Below, piece after piece: positions 1 through 6,858 of a DNA stretch of 8,177 bases (positions are counted from its first letter, which is position 1; each line of letters opens with the position of its first letter). The position numbers and the translations under genes were made by a program. The stretch comes from Campylobacterales bacterium (GTDB lineage Bacteria > Campylobacterota > Campylobacteria > Campylobacterales > QNZT01). A model generated the notes under the pieces. It did not search any database. It was not told the DNA's origin and saw only the letters and a list, made by a program, of their open reading frames with translations. The stretch covers positions 1 to 8,177 of the forward strand of contig WGAE01000227.1 in NCBI GenBank assembly GCA_015489185.1. Reading direction: 5' to 3'.

Positions 1-376
1 CACCGATCGAAGCAAACGCAAAATTACCGTGTTGCATTTTTACCTGTTTGATTTTCCAGGCAACCAGCGCATACGCTTCTTCCAGTTTTGGATAGATATA
101 TCCGCTCTCATCAGGCATATATTTCGCAAATGTTTCATGAAGTGTACGCGGTAAAAAAAGCGCGTGTCTGTCCAGAAAAGATTTGCGAATTTTGACTTTC
201 CCAAGCCGATTCGGCGAAGAGGCAAAATCGTATCCGTACTTGCCTTTGACACAAAGCTTCCCCTCGCTCACTTCCCCGTCCGGTCGGGCAAAAATTCCGA
301 CAATTTGATTTCCTTCGACTTCTGCGGCGATATCACACCCTACCCCACAGTACGCACATACAGAGTCGATTGTCAT
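1..376 (-). CDS. Molybdopterin oxidoreductase, formate dehydrogenase alpha-like (N-terminal part, cut by window edge)
   Basis: Only the first 125 codons are present; the gene continues beyond position 1. The N-terminus carries a ferredoxin-like 4Fe-4S motif, C-x2-C-x3-C-x27-C, at Cys7, Cys10, Cys14 and Cys42. It is followed by Lys44 in LCVKGKYGYDF. That lysine is conserved in formate dehydrogenase H and periplasmic nitrate reductases, where it lies between the cluster and the molybdopterin. There is no Tat or Sec signal, so the protein is probably cytoplasmic. About residues 65-95 look like an insertion relative to classic FdhF, before the usual segment that resumes at YIYPKLEEAYALVAWKIKQ. 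The ATG at 374-376 follows GAGGAG (382-387) with a 5-base spacer, inside the last codons of hom, only 2 bases from its stop. The oxidoreductase family is fairly sure; formate as substrate is inferred, because the active-site Cys/Sec and the rest of the enzyme lie outside the window. Confidence 0.82.
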   Translation of the reverse strand, partial: MTIDSVCAYCGVGCDIAAEVEGNQIVGIFARPDGEVSEGKLCVKGKYGYDFASSPNRLGKVKIRKSFLDRHALFLPRTLHETFAKYMPDESGYIYPKLEEAYALVAWKIKQVKMQHGNFAFASIG

Positions 377-378
377 AT

Positions 379-1647
379 TTACTCCTCGATTCGGATCATC
401 GCAACTTTCTTGTTGACATGCGGCAGCGATTCAATCTGCCTGATCGCGTTTAAGATATCTTTCTCCTTGCAACAGTGTGTCGCACATAACAACGTCGCTT
501 TTTTATGATTATCTGACGGTCGCTGTAAAAACGTTTCGATTGAAATATTGTTTTCACCCAGCACCGTCGCGATACTCGCCAATACACCCGGCACATCATC
601 GACAAGCATACGCAGATAGTATTCGCTTTCGATCTCATCTTTTGGAATCAAAGTCAACTCTTCGCTCTGAAACGGTTTTTTAAAACCGAGCATCGGAGAA
701 CTCTGTCCGGCTCTGACAATTTCGACAATATCGGAAATGACCGCACTCGCCGTCGCATCTCCTCCCGCACCCGGACCGTAGTAAAGTGTCTCTCCGACAC
801 AATCTCCGATGACACTGATACCGTTCATGACACCATCTATTTTTGCGATCATCCGATCCTTTTTGATCAACGCCGGATGCACACGCAGTTCAATACGACG
901 ATCAATTTTTTTCGCAATCGCCAATAACTTAATCCGATACCCGAACTCATTGGCAAAGTCGATATCGTCGCGCTCGATTCCTTCGATCCCTTCAATCAAA
1001 ATATCTTCAGGTTTCGCATCAATACCGTATGCGATCGAGGCGAGAATCAGTAACTTATGCGCCGCATCGAAACCGCCGACGTCAAATGTCGGATCCGCTT
1101 CGGCGTAACCCAACTCCTGCGCTTCACGTAAAACCGCATCATAACTGACATTTTCATGCATCATTTTTGTCAGCATATAGTTGCAGGTGCCGTTCATGAT
1201 CCCTTTGATCGCCAGAATCTGATTCGCACTGAGTCCTACTTTCAGTGCGTTAATGATCGGAATTCCCCCGGCAACACTCGCTTCATAGCCGATCGGAATA
1301 TCTTTGGCAATCTCCTGCAAATCAAAACGGTGATACGCTAGCAGCGCTTTATTTGCCGTTACAACCGCCTTTCCTTTTGAAAGCGCCTTGGTAACGATGC
1401 GATACGGTAAATCGATACCGCCCATCAGTTCTACAACAATATCAATTGACTTATCTTCTAGAATATCGTCAATATTGTCCGTCAGCGGAATATCAACATC
1501 ACGTTTTTTGGAAAGATCACTGACGGCTCCCTTGACGACAACAATCTCTTTCCCGGCACGGGCACTGATCAACGCCTTGTTTTTTTGTAAAATTGCCGCA
1601 ACACTCTGTCCTACCGTTCCGACACCGATAATCCCTACCCTGATCAT
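379..1647 (-). CDS. hom: Homoserine dehydrogenase with C-terminal ACT domain
   Basis: Catalyses the NAD(P)-dependent reduction of aspartate semialdehyde to homoserine, the branch toward threonine and methionine, in the cytoplasm. The 422-residue length is normal for the monofunctional ACT-type enzyme. The N-terminal Rossmann fold has GVGTVG at residues 8-13, and TANK with Lys100 is the conserved cofactor-binding lysine. NGTCNYMLT (152-160) and GFDAAHK (192-198) are family signatures; Asp194 and Lys198 correspond to the catalytic Asp219/Lys223 pair of the yeast enzyme. GPGAGGDATASAVISDI (291-307) is the second substrate/cofactor loop. An ACT domain from about residue 343 (YYLRMLVDDVPGVLASIA) to the end suggests feedback control by an amino acid, usually threonine. 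The ATG overlaps the aminotransferase stop by one base (TGATG) and has AGGAG at 1653-1657, so translation is probably coupled. Campylobacter jejuni Cj0149c sits in the same order (from memory). Confidence 0.97.
   Translation of the reverse strand: MIRVGIIGVGTVGQSVAAILQKNKALISARAGKEIVVVKGAVSDLSKKRDVDIPLTDNIDDILEDKSIDIVVELMGGIDLPYRIVTKALSKGKAVVTANKALLAYHRFDLQEIAKDIPIGYEASVAGGIPIINALKVGLSANQILAIKGIMNGTCNYMLTKMMHENVSYDAVLREAQELGYAEADPTFDVGGFDAAHKLLILASIAYGIDAKPEDILIEGIEGIERDDIDFANEFGYRIKLLAIAKKIDRRIELRVHPALIKKDRMIAKIDGVMNGISVIGDCVGETLYYGPGAGGDATASAVISDIVEIVRAGQSSPMLGFKKPFQSEELTLIPKDEIESEYYLRMLVDDVPGVLASIATVLGENNISIETFLQRPSDNHKKATLLCATHCCKEKDILNAIRQIESLPHVNKKVAMIRIEE
382..387 (-). promoter_or_regulatory. 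Shine-Dalgarno of the oxidoreductase gene, embedded in the hom 3' end
   Basis: GAGGAG lies 5 bases before the ATG at 376 and forms the final glutamate codons of hom, right against its TAA. This suggests translational coupling of hom and the oxidoreductase and fixes the oxidoreductase start. Confidence 0.7.
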
Positions 1648-2870
1648 CAGCGCTCCTGTCGCAAAGTATGCAGATATCTTTTGATATTACGTGCCGCCTG
1701 ACGAATCCGTTTTTCATTCTCAATCAGCGCGATGCGTACATATTCATCACCGTGTTCACCAAAACCGATCCCCGGACTGACAGCCACTTTCGCTTCTGTC
1801 AGCAACGCTTTTGAAAATTCCATACTCTTCATCCCTTTATCCAAAGCAACCTGCGGCAGTTTCGCCCAGATAAACATCGTCGATTGCGGTTTGTTGATAT
1901 GCCATCCGGCATTGGCAAACGCTTCACAGACGACATCACGTCTTTTACGATATTTTTCGATAATCTCATCCAGACAATCCTGCGGACCGTCAAGTGCGAT
2001 GGTAGCGGCAACCTGAATCGGCGTAAACATGCCGTAATCGAACCATGATTTAATCTTCTGCAACGCACCGATCAACTTGGGATTTCCAACAAAAAAACCG
2101 ACACGCCAACCCGCCATATTGTAACTTTTTGAGAGCGTGAAACTCTCGACCGCGACATCTTTTGCCCCTTCTACCTCAAGAATCGAAGGTGTTTTGTATC
2201 CGTCAAACGTAATATCAGCATAGGCAATATCACTAATGATATAAAAACGCTCTTTTTTTGCCAAAGCGACAAGTCTTTCATAAAACGGTTTTCCCACTGT
2301 TACGGTTGTCGGATTGTGTGGAAAGTTAACAACCACATATTTTGGGCGGGGAATAGACTCCTTGAAAGCCTTGTCAAGATTATCGAAAAAAACCTCTTCG
2401 TCCAGTTCATATTTTTCATTAAAAACCAGTGGAGAGGTAACGACATTGCCGCCCGCAATGATAAAAGCGTGCGTATGGATCGGATACGCCGGTTCCGGCA
2501 CAATTGCAACATCACCGGGGTTGGTAATTGCCTGTACCAGATGCACATAACCCTCTTTTGAACCCATCGTTGCGACAGCTTCCGTTTCAGGGTCGAGATC
2601 GACACCGTATTTGCGCTTATACCAGTTGCAAATTGCCAGTCGTAGTTTGTAGATTCCCTTACTTGCTGAATAACCGTAATTTTTCGGTTTTTGCGCGGCC
2701 TCTACAAGCTTGTCGACAATATGCTTAGGAGTGGGACCGTCCGGATTCCCCATACTGAAATCAATAATATCTTCACCTGCACGTCTGGCTTTGAGTTTTA
2801 TCTCATTGATTTCAGCGAAAACATAGTTAGGTAATCTGTTGATCGTATTAAACTGTATTTCATCGAACAT
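1647..2870 (-). CDS. alaC: Class I/II PLP aminotransferase, AlaC-type (glutamate-pyruvate transaminase family)
   Basis: A 407-residue fold-type I aminotransferase that closely resembles E. coli AlaC (YfdZ), which transfers the amino group of glutamate to pyruvate to make alanine. Shared blocks are RLPNYVF (12-18), GEDIIDFSMGNPDG (32-45), GSKEG (103-107), the PLP-contacting Asn186 in HNPT, Asp214 and Tyr217 in SDIAYADI, the Schiff-base Lys248 in FTLSKSYNMAGWR, and the carboxylate-binding Arg379 in VRIALIENEKRIRQA. The ATG at 2868-2870 is preceded by AGGA (2880-2883) with a 9-base spacer. Its stop overlaps the hom start by one base, so the two are co-translated, which suggests a link to aspartate-family metabolism. 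Relatives are often annotated as aspartate or LL-diaminopimelate aminotransferase. The AlaC-like sequence favours alanine/glutamate, but substrate specificity cannot be settled from sequence alone. Confidence 0.9.
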   Translation of the reverse strand: MFDEIQFNTINRLPNYVFAEINEIKLKARRAGEDIIDFSMGNPDGPTPKHIVDKLVEAAQKPKNYGYSASKGIYKLRLAICNWYKRKYGVDLDPETEAVATMGSKEGYVHLVQAITNPGDVAIVPEPAYPIHTHAFIIAGGNVVTSPLVFNEKYELDEEVFFDNLDKAFKESIPRPKYVVVNFPHNPTTVTVGKPFYERLVALAKKERFYIISDIAYADITFDGYKTPSILEVEGAKDVAVESFTLSKSYNMAGWRVGFFVGNPKLIGALQKIKSWFDYGMFTPIQVAATIALDGPQDCLDEIIEKYRKRRDVVCEAFANAGWHINKPQSTMFIWAKLPQVALDKGMKSMEFSKALLTEAKVAVSPGIGFGEHGDEYVRIALIENEKRIRQAARNIKRYLHTLRQER

Positions 2871-2915
2871 AAAATGTTTTCCTGTTTGTATAATGTTGAT
2901 TATTGAAACGGTATG

Positions 2916-3737
2916 TTATTTCTTGTCTGCGAGGTATATGGTCAGTCCACGACGAATATTGTCAAGTGTATACAGATCGCGAACTTTCATATATCTGGCA
3001 TTCTCAGGTACTTCCAATCGGATATTATAACTTTTTATATCTTTCGAAAAGTTATCGACCACATTCATGAAACGATCATAAAAGACAATATCCGGATGCC
3101 AGCGGTTTGCACGGGAGCTGTTGAACAATACTACTTTGATATCGGACACATTGATCCAGTAAGGTTCCAGAGGTTTAGGTAAATGTATTTTCTTCTGACG
3201 CGGCAGTTTCTCCGGTACCATTTCCAACCCTCTGATATCGACGAAATAACGCCAGTTTGCAATTGAAAAACGCTTGATTTTGACAACATCACACCCTTTC
3301 TTAGAAAACGATTCTACAATTGCGATCGGGTCAGGCGCGCTATCTGAATAGACATTGACTTTATAGAGAAAACCGCTCGCATCCTGAATCACTTTCTGAA
3401 TATCGATGCGACTATATCCAAGTTCATGAAGCGTATCGCGCACCAGCTTGATAAACGCGACAGGGTGGCGTTCTCTGGTTGCAAAACCGAGCGAAATCTG
3501 TGTTGCACGGGAAAGTTTCACCGGCAACAGTTGGTTATTTTTGAGGATAGAAAGGACTTTCTCGTAATCGACATGCCCCCGGGTATAAAAAGTTCGCTCG
3601 TTTTTAAACAGTGTTCGAATAATTTTTTTGTTGGCGATATAACTGTTCTCCCCCGTGATATTTTCAATCTCCCGAAATAAAGAGGCACTTTGCGCATAAG
3701 AAAAAAGGAGCAAAACAACGACGACAATTCTCACCAC
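2916..3737 (-). CDS. Secreted/periplasmic protein of unknown function (Cj0151c-like by position)
   Basis: I do not recognise a named domain in this 273-residue protein. A Sec-type signal peptide is clear: a short start with Arg3, a hydrophobic stretch at residues 4-12 (IVVVVLLLF), then SYAQSA with likely cleavage after residue 17 or 18. There are no further membrane segments, so the mature protein should be periplasmic. The middle (60-155) looks mixed alpha/beta with one cysteine (Cys149). The C-terminal part (about 195-270) alternates hydrophobic and polar residues like a beta-sandwich, with VSDIKVVLFNSSRANRW and IRLEVPENARYMKVRD as its clearest strands. The start is GTG at 3735-3737, followed at once by a second GTG; AAAGG at 3744-3748 gives a 6-base spacer to the first. 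It overlaps the RodZ-like gene by 7 bases, so the two products probably act together. From memory, the Campylobacter counterpart at this position is also an uncharacterised periplasmic protein. Confidence 0.85.
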   Translation of the reverse strand: MVRIVVVVLLLFSYAQSASLFREIENITGENSYIANKKIIRTLFKNERTFYTRGHVDYEKVLSILKNNQLLPVKLSRATQISLGFATRERHPVAFIKLVRDTLHELGYSRIDIQKVIQDASGFLYKVNVYSDSAPDPIAIVESFSKKGCDVVKIKRFSIANWRYFVDIRGLEMVPEKLPRQKKIHLPKPLEPYWINVSDIKVVLFNSSRANRWHPDIVFYDRFMNVVDNFSKDIKSYNIRLEVPENARYMKVRDLYTLDNIRRGLTIYLADKK

Positions 3738-5062
3738 GTTACACCTTTGCTATATGCCCTGAATTCACGGTTGTTGATCTCCATAATATCACCGTCTTTG
3801 TAGATAAATCGTACAGGACCTCTTCCTCTGAAACGATATGAGTACCCGTTATTGAAAATCTCAAACTCTTTTTGTCCCACAACAATCAGTTGCGGACGAT
3901 TGGGGTTGAGTTTCAATGTTCTGCGGATCAGGAAATCGCGTTTGGTGTAATCATCCAGATAGATAACGCCGACCCAACTCTTTTTATGCGGCACGATATA
4001 GAGTTTTCCATATTTGCCCATCTCTTTTTTCGGTTTCGTCGCTTTTACACGATCAGATTTTTTTTGGACTTGTTCTTGCTTTCTGGCTACAACAGGGGGC
4101 TTTTTCTTCTGTTTCAGCACATTTTCTGTTTTTGCGGTTTCTGTACTCTCTTTTGCTGTTTTATTTTCATCCTCGGGAATTGTCAGATTATACTCTTTGA
4201 CCATCTGCTTGACCATAAGATCGAGGTCCAGATCATCTGCAGGCTCTTTAATATTATTTTGATCCAAATCTTTAACCGGTGTCGCAGGAGAGGAGGTCTC
4301 TTGTGCCGCCTGTGTCGTTTGGTTTGTCGCAGGAGCTACAATCTCCCCCCTTCTGAACGGCATCGCACGTGCGGAATTGATGACGTTTTGTCGCTCTTCA
4401 CGCGGTGCAGGCTCAGGTACTTTCTGTTCGTATTGCGTCAGATTTTTTTCCGCTTCGGAAACAATATCGGTATTGATATCGGTCGAGACCACTTTACTCT
4501 CTGACTCCAATTCGCTCAACCCACTCTTCTCCCCTGAAAGAAAGTACCATACAAGACCACCCAAAAAGAGAATCGGCACGATCCACATCGCATATTTTTT
4601 CCAAATCTCGTCCTCATCGACTTTTGGTTGTACAAAAAGCTCTTTTTGTTCTTTTGCCTGATTCGCCTGATGATAAGCCAGATAGGCTTTTCGCAGTTCA
4701 TCCAGTTTGACAGGATACTCCCGCTCAAGAATCTGAATAAATCCGAGCGCTCTTGTTTTGTTGATATTGGTAAAATCTTCTTCGAGGAAAGCAGCGAGGT
4801 CCGCTTCATTGATGAAAGTCTTATTCGATACTTTTTTTAGACCGATCCGTTTCAAATAGAGTACCGATTCACGATAATCTTTCGGCTCTGAAGAAACCGA
4901 TTCTTTCTCTTCCGTTCGGTTTTTCTCTTTTTTAGTCTCGTTTTCCGTATTTGCAGCCTCTTTTTTTTCAGCACTCTGTGCGGCGGTACTCTTTTTCGTT
5001 CTTCTTGCCCGTGTTTTACGTGGTTCTTGTGAATTGTTTTCGTTATTTTTATTGTCGTCCAT
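3731..5062 (-). CDS. RodZ-like single-pass membrane protein (degenerate N-terminal helical domain, TM, linker, C-terminal beta domain)
   Basis: A 443-residue bitopic protein. Residues 1-60 are a charged, Lys/Glu-rich disordered cytoplasmic tail. Residues 64-131 look helical; LAAFLEEDFTNINKT followed by ALGFIQILEREYPVKLDEL resembles the last helices of the RodZ helix-turn-helix domain (ExGDF...GFxRxYAxxLGLDxxxL). One membrane helix spans about 158-176. Residues 178-350 are a low-complexity Pro/Gln/Lys periplasmic linker. Residues 351-430 form a compact beta domain with KKSWVGVIYLDD, RRTLKL, QLIVVGQKEF and the segment FNNGYSYRFRGRGPVRF, in the layout of the RodZ C-terminal DUF4115 domain (DSWV, a leaving Gly/Leu strand, a short NG turn). 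RodZ links MreB to the elongation machinery. Assignment to that family is an inference from architecture and faint motifs; SPOR or FecR-like domains were considered and fit less well. The ATG at 5060-5062 lies 2 bases from the stop of the methyltransferase gene, with AGGA about 10 bases upstream. Two A8 runs encode Lys codons. Confidence 0.85.
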   Translation of the reverse strand: MDDNKNNENNSQEPRKTRARRTKKSTAAQSAEKKEAANTENETKKEKNRTEEKESVSSEPKDYRESVLYLKRIGLKKVSNKTFINEADLAAFLEEDFTNINKTRALGFIQILEREYPVKLDELRKAYLAYHQANQAKEQKELFVQPKVDEDEIWKKYAMWIVPILFLGGLVWYFLSGEKSGLSELESESKVVSTDINTDIVSEAEKNLTQYEQKVPEPAPREERQNVINSARAMPFRRGEIVAPATNQTTQAAQETSSPATPVKDLDQNNIKEPADDLDLDLMVKQMVKEYNLTIPEDENKTAKESTETAKTENVLKQKKKPPVVARKQEQVQKKSDRVKATKPKKEMGKYGKLYIVPHKKSWVGVIYLDDYTKRDFLIRRTLKLNPNRPQLIVVGQKEFEIFNNGYSYRFRGRGPVRFIYKDGDIMEINNREFRAYSKGVTW

Positions 5063-5064
5063 CC

Positions 5065-5742
5065 CTATCTCATCCTATCACATAATATCGCAGTCGCTAC
5101 GCTCACATTGAGCGAATCAAACGCCCTTTCCATCCGAATCGCTATTTTCTTGTCACATTTATTCTGCAACCGTTGCGGCAGCCCCTCACCTTCACTGCCT
5201 GCAATCAGCGCTTTTGGTGTCCTGAACGTCACTTCCCTTACATCCTCACCGTTCATAGAAGCGGCATACGTGCTGAAACCGGCCTGCTTCAGTTCATTGA
5301 TCAAACTTGCGGTATCGGGATAGAGAACAACCGGCATTTCAAAAATCGCTCCGCTGCTGGTACGCACGAGCGGCTCCAGTTTCATATGTTTGATCCCCGA
5401 AATAATGACCGCATCGACACCCAAAGCGTATGCGGAACGGATAATCGCCCCAATATTTCCCACATCTGTCACACCATGCAACACAACAATAAAAGCAGAT
5501 TTTTTTACCGTTTCAAACGGTGTGAAATGCAGGTCCGCTATCTTCATCAGCATCCCCTGATGATTTCCACCGTGTGCAAGCGCCTGTGCTTTTTTAGCAT
5601 CCAGACGCAAAACAGGTTTCCTCAAACGGGAAATTTCGGCAAACAGTTTTTTGTCTACCTCTTTTGCCAGATAGATCTCTTCGATCAATGAGGCATAATT
5701 TCGCAAAACGTATAAAAAAATTTGCTTTCCGTATATTATCAT
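5065..5742 (-). CDS. rlmB: TrmH-family (SPOUT) RNA 2'-O-methyltransferase, RlmB-like
   Basis: Probably the S-adenosylmethionine-dependent enzyme that 2'-O-methylates G2251 in the P loop of 23S rRNA. The N-terminal substrate-binding domain opens with IYGKQIFLYVLRN and includes GGNHQGMLMKI (58-68), as in RlmB. The catalytic knot domain has all three SPOUT motifs: motif 1 DVGNIGAIIRSAYALG (93-108) with Asn96 and Arg102, motif 2 IAGSEGEGLP (180-189), and motif 3 RAFDSLNVSVATAIL (206-220). At 225 residues it is a little shorter than E. coli RlmB (243). TrmH-family paralogues acting on tRNA are possible, but the N-terminal domain favours rRNA. The ATG at 5740-5742 has no recognisable Shine-Dalgarno, and a TAAAAT hexamer ends 6 bases upstream. 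The start is nevertheless favoured because the conserved IYGKQ follows it immediately. The next gene starts 2 bases after the stop. Confidence 0.9.
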   Translation of the reverse strand: MIIYGKQIFLYVLRNYASLIEEIYLAKEVDKKLFAEISRLRKPVLRLDAKKAQALAHGGNHQGMLMKIADLHFTPFETVKKSAFIVVLHGVTDVGNIGAIIRSAYALGVDAVIISGIKHMKLEPLVRTSSGAIFEMPVVLYPDTASLINELKQAGFSTYAASMNGEDVREVTFRTPKALIAGSEGEGLPQRLQNKCDKKIAIRMERAFDSLNVSVATAILCDRMR

Positions 5743-5748
5743 AATTTC

Positions 5749-5754
5749 ATTTTA
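5749..5754 (-). promoter_or_regulatory. Possible -10 element just upstream of the RlmB-like gene
   Basis: In the 34-base gap after rsmI, the minus strand reads TTTTGTAGTAAAATGAAATT before the ATG. TAAAAT preceded by a T-rich stretch resembles the -10-dominated housekeeping promoters of Campylobacterota. Transcription would start about at the ATG, which would make a leaderless message. This is a motif-only call. Confidence 0.25.
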
Positions 5755-5776
5755 CTACAAAACGATTAACAACGTG

Positions 5777-6589
5777 CTAAATAAGTTCATGATAACACTG
5801 TTTTACGGGTTTTCCAGTGATTTTGGCGATCAATTTGGCCGCCTGTTTTTTCGGTAAATCCAGTTTAACTATATCTTCAACCGTTATCGTAGCGCATCTT
5901 TTTGTGTCACTATTTAAAACGACAACCCATTCACCTTTAATAGTTTCATGTTGTAAACGTTCAAAAATTTCACCGACACTACCTTTGAAACGTTGCTCAT
6001 ATTTCTTGGTCGCCTCTTTGAGCAAAAAAACTCCTCTTTGTGCATCTATGTTACATATCTGCTCAAGTAGCTTCAGTAACCGGTGTGGCGATTCATAAAT
6101 GATTGTCACATAGCCGCTGTACATCGCTTCATGAAGTGCATCCGTTCTATCACTTCCCTTATGCGGCAAAAAACCGTAAAACAAAAACCGCGTCTCACAA
6201 AAGCCGCTTTGCGCATAGGCCAGTAGTGCCGCGTTTGCACCGGGAAGCACATCGTAGTCAATGTGATGCTCCTGCGCAAAACGGACAAGCTCGCACCCGG
6301 GATCCGAAACAGCCGGCATTCCGGCATCGCTTAGATAGACCACGGTTTTATTGCGCAACATTTCAAAATCCAGCTTTCCCAACATTTGCGACATATTGTG
6401 AGAGTGCATCGATAAAAATTGCGCTTCAAAAGTTCGTTTGAGGAGCCCTCTTTCATGAAGCAGGTGCAGCAGCCTTTTCGTAACTCTGGTATCTTCACAC
6501 AAAAAGAGCGATGCCTCTTCAAGAAGCTGCAAACTTCTCAAAGAGATATCGGAGAGATTCCCGATCGGTGTGGGAACAAAATAGAGCAA
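5777..6589 (-). CDS. rsmI: 16S rRNA (cytidine-1402 2'-O)-methyltransferase
   Basis: RsmI uses S-adenosylmethionine to methylate the ribose of C1402 in the 16S decoding region. The 270 residues carry the family signatures in order: TPIGNLSDIS (7-16), CEDTR (31-35), SDAGMPAVSDPG (87-98), LPGANA (115-120), GFLPHKG (139-145) and YESPHR (165-170). A C-terminal helical tail ends PKKQAAKLIAKITGKPVKQCY (246-266). E. coli RsmI is slightly longer (286). The fold belongs to the tetrapyrrole methylase class, which often leads to mis-annotation. The start is TTG at 6587-6589. An in-frame TAA lies two codons upstream and no ATG occurs before the essential TPIGN motif, so TTG is the only reasonable choice. 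No clear Shine-Dalgarno is visible. With the rpmE stop only 9 bases away, it is probably translated by coupling to rpmE. Confidence 0.95.
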   Translation of the reverse strand: MLYFVPTPIGNLSDISLRSLQLLEEASLFLCEDTRVTKRLLHLLHERGLLKRTFEAQFLSMHSHNMSQMLGKLDFEMLRNKTVVYLSDAGMPAVSDPGCELVRFAQEHHIDYDVLPGANAALLAYAQSGFCETRFLFYGFLPHKGSDRTDALHEAMYSGYVTIIYESPHRLLKLLEQICNIDAQRGVFLLKEATKKYEQRFKGSVGEIFERLQHETIKGEWVVVLNSDTKRCATITVEDIVKLDLPKKQAAKLIAKITGKPVKQCYHELI

Positions 6590-6598
6590 GTGTTACAA

Positions 6599-6799
6599 TT
6601 ATTTCAGATTATATTTCTTTTTAAACTTCTCAACACGTCCGGTCGCATCGACGATTTTCTGACTTCCCGTAAAGAACGGGTGACATTCGTTACAGATATC
6701 GATTCTCAATTCCGGTACGTTGGACATTGTCTCAAAACTATTGCCACACGCACAAGAAACTTTACACTCCATATATTCCGGGTGAATACCTTTTTTCAT
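6599..6799 (-). CDS. rpmE: 50S ribosomal protein L31 (bL31, zinc-binding type)
   Basis: A 66-residue protein of normal length for bL31. It starts MKKGIHPEY and carries Cys16, Cys18, Cys36 and Cys39 in SCACGNSFET and DICNECHPFFTG, the zinc ligands of the RpmE (type A, C+) form. Cys12 is an additional cysteine. The basic end GRVEKFKKKYNLK is typical. In the ribosome bL31 spans the 50S central protuberance and the 30S head, forming a mobile intersubunit bridge. The ATG at 6797-6799 has AAGGA at 6807-6811 with a 7-base spacer. It is the first gene after an intrinsic terminator, so it probably heads its own transcription unit; the leader contains an inverted repeat that could serve control. Confidence 0.97.
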   Translation of the reverse strand: MKKGIHPEYMECKVSCACGNSFETMSNVPELRIDICNECHPFFTGSQKIVDATGRVEKFKKKYNLK

Positions 6800-6817
6800 T
6801 GTTCAATCCTTCTTTAT

Positions 6818-6841
6818 ATTCTTGCATACGATAACAAGAAT
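6818..6841 (-). promoter_or_regulatory. Inverted repeat in the rpmE 5' leader
   Basis: ATTCTTG (6835-6841) and CAAGAAT (6818-6824) form a perfect 7-bp stem with a 10-base loop, ending 6 bases before the AAGGA of rpmE. It could be an operator in DNA or an mRNA hairpin that controls access to the ribosome binding site. bL31 of E. coli is known to regulate its own mRNA, so autoregulation is a possibility, but nothing here proves it. Confidence 0.4.
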
Positions 6842-6858
6842 CTGGTTTTTAGGACGCG

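Noticed and set aside
40..252. Minus-strand open frame of 70 residues inside the oxidoreductase gene
   Set aside because: It is in a different frame from the reading with the 4Fe-4S cysteine motif and a good ribosome binding site at 376; its product has no recognisable features.
3872..4504. Plus-strand open frame of 210 residues, Phe/Cys/Arg-rich
   Set aside because: It is the antisense shadow of the Lys/Glu/Pro-rich linker of the RodZ-like gene and has low-complexity composition.
4961..4968. A8 runs in the RodZ-like gene (also 4058-4065) as possible phase-variation or slippage sites
   Set aside because: They encode ordinary Lys codons in an AT-rich, Lys-rich region; Campylobacterota contingency loci normally use longer G or C tracts, and the frame is intact.
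5173..5691. Plus-strand open frame of 172 residues opposite the RlmB-like gene
   Set aside because: The opposite strand carries all three SPOUT motifs; this product shows no family motif.
6813..6818. TATAAA as the -10 of rpmE
   Set aside because: The transcript would start on top of the Shine-Dalgarno at 6807-6811, which leaves no usable leader.
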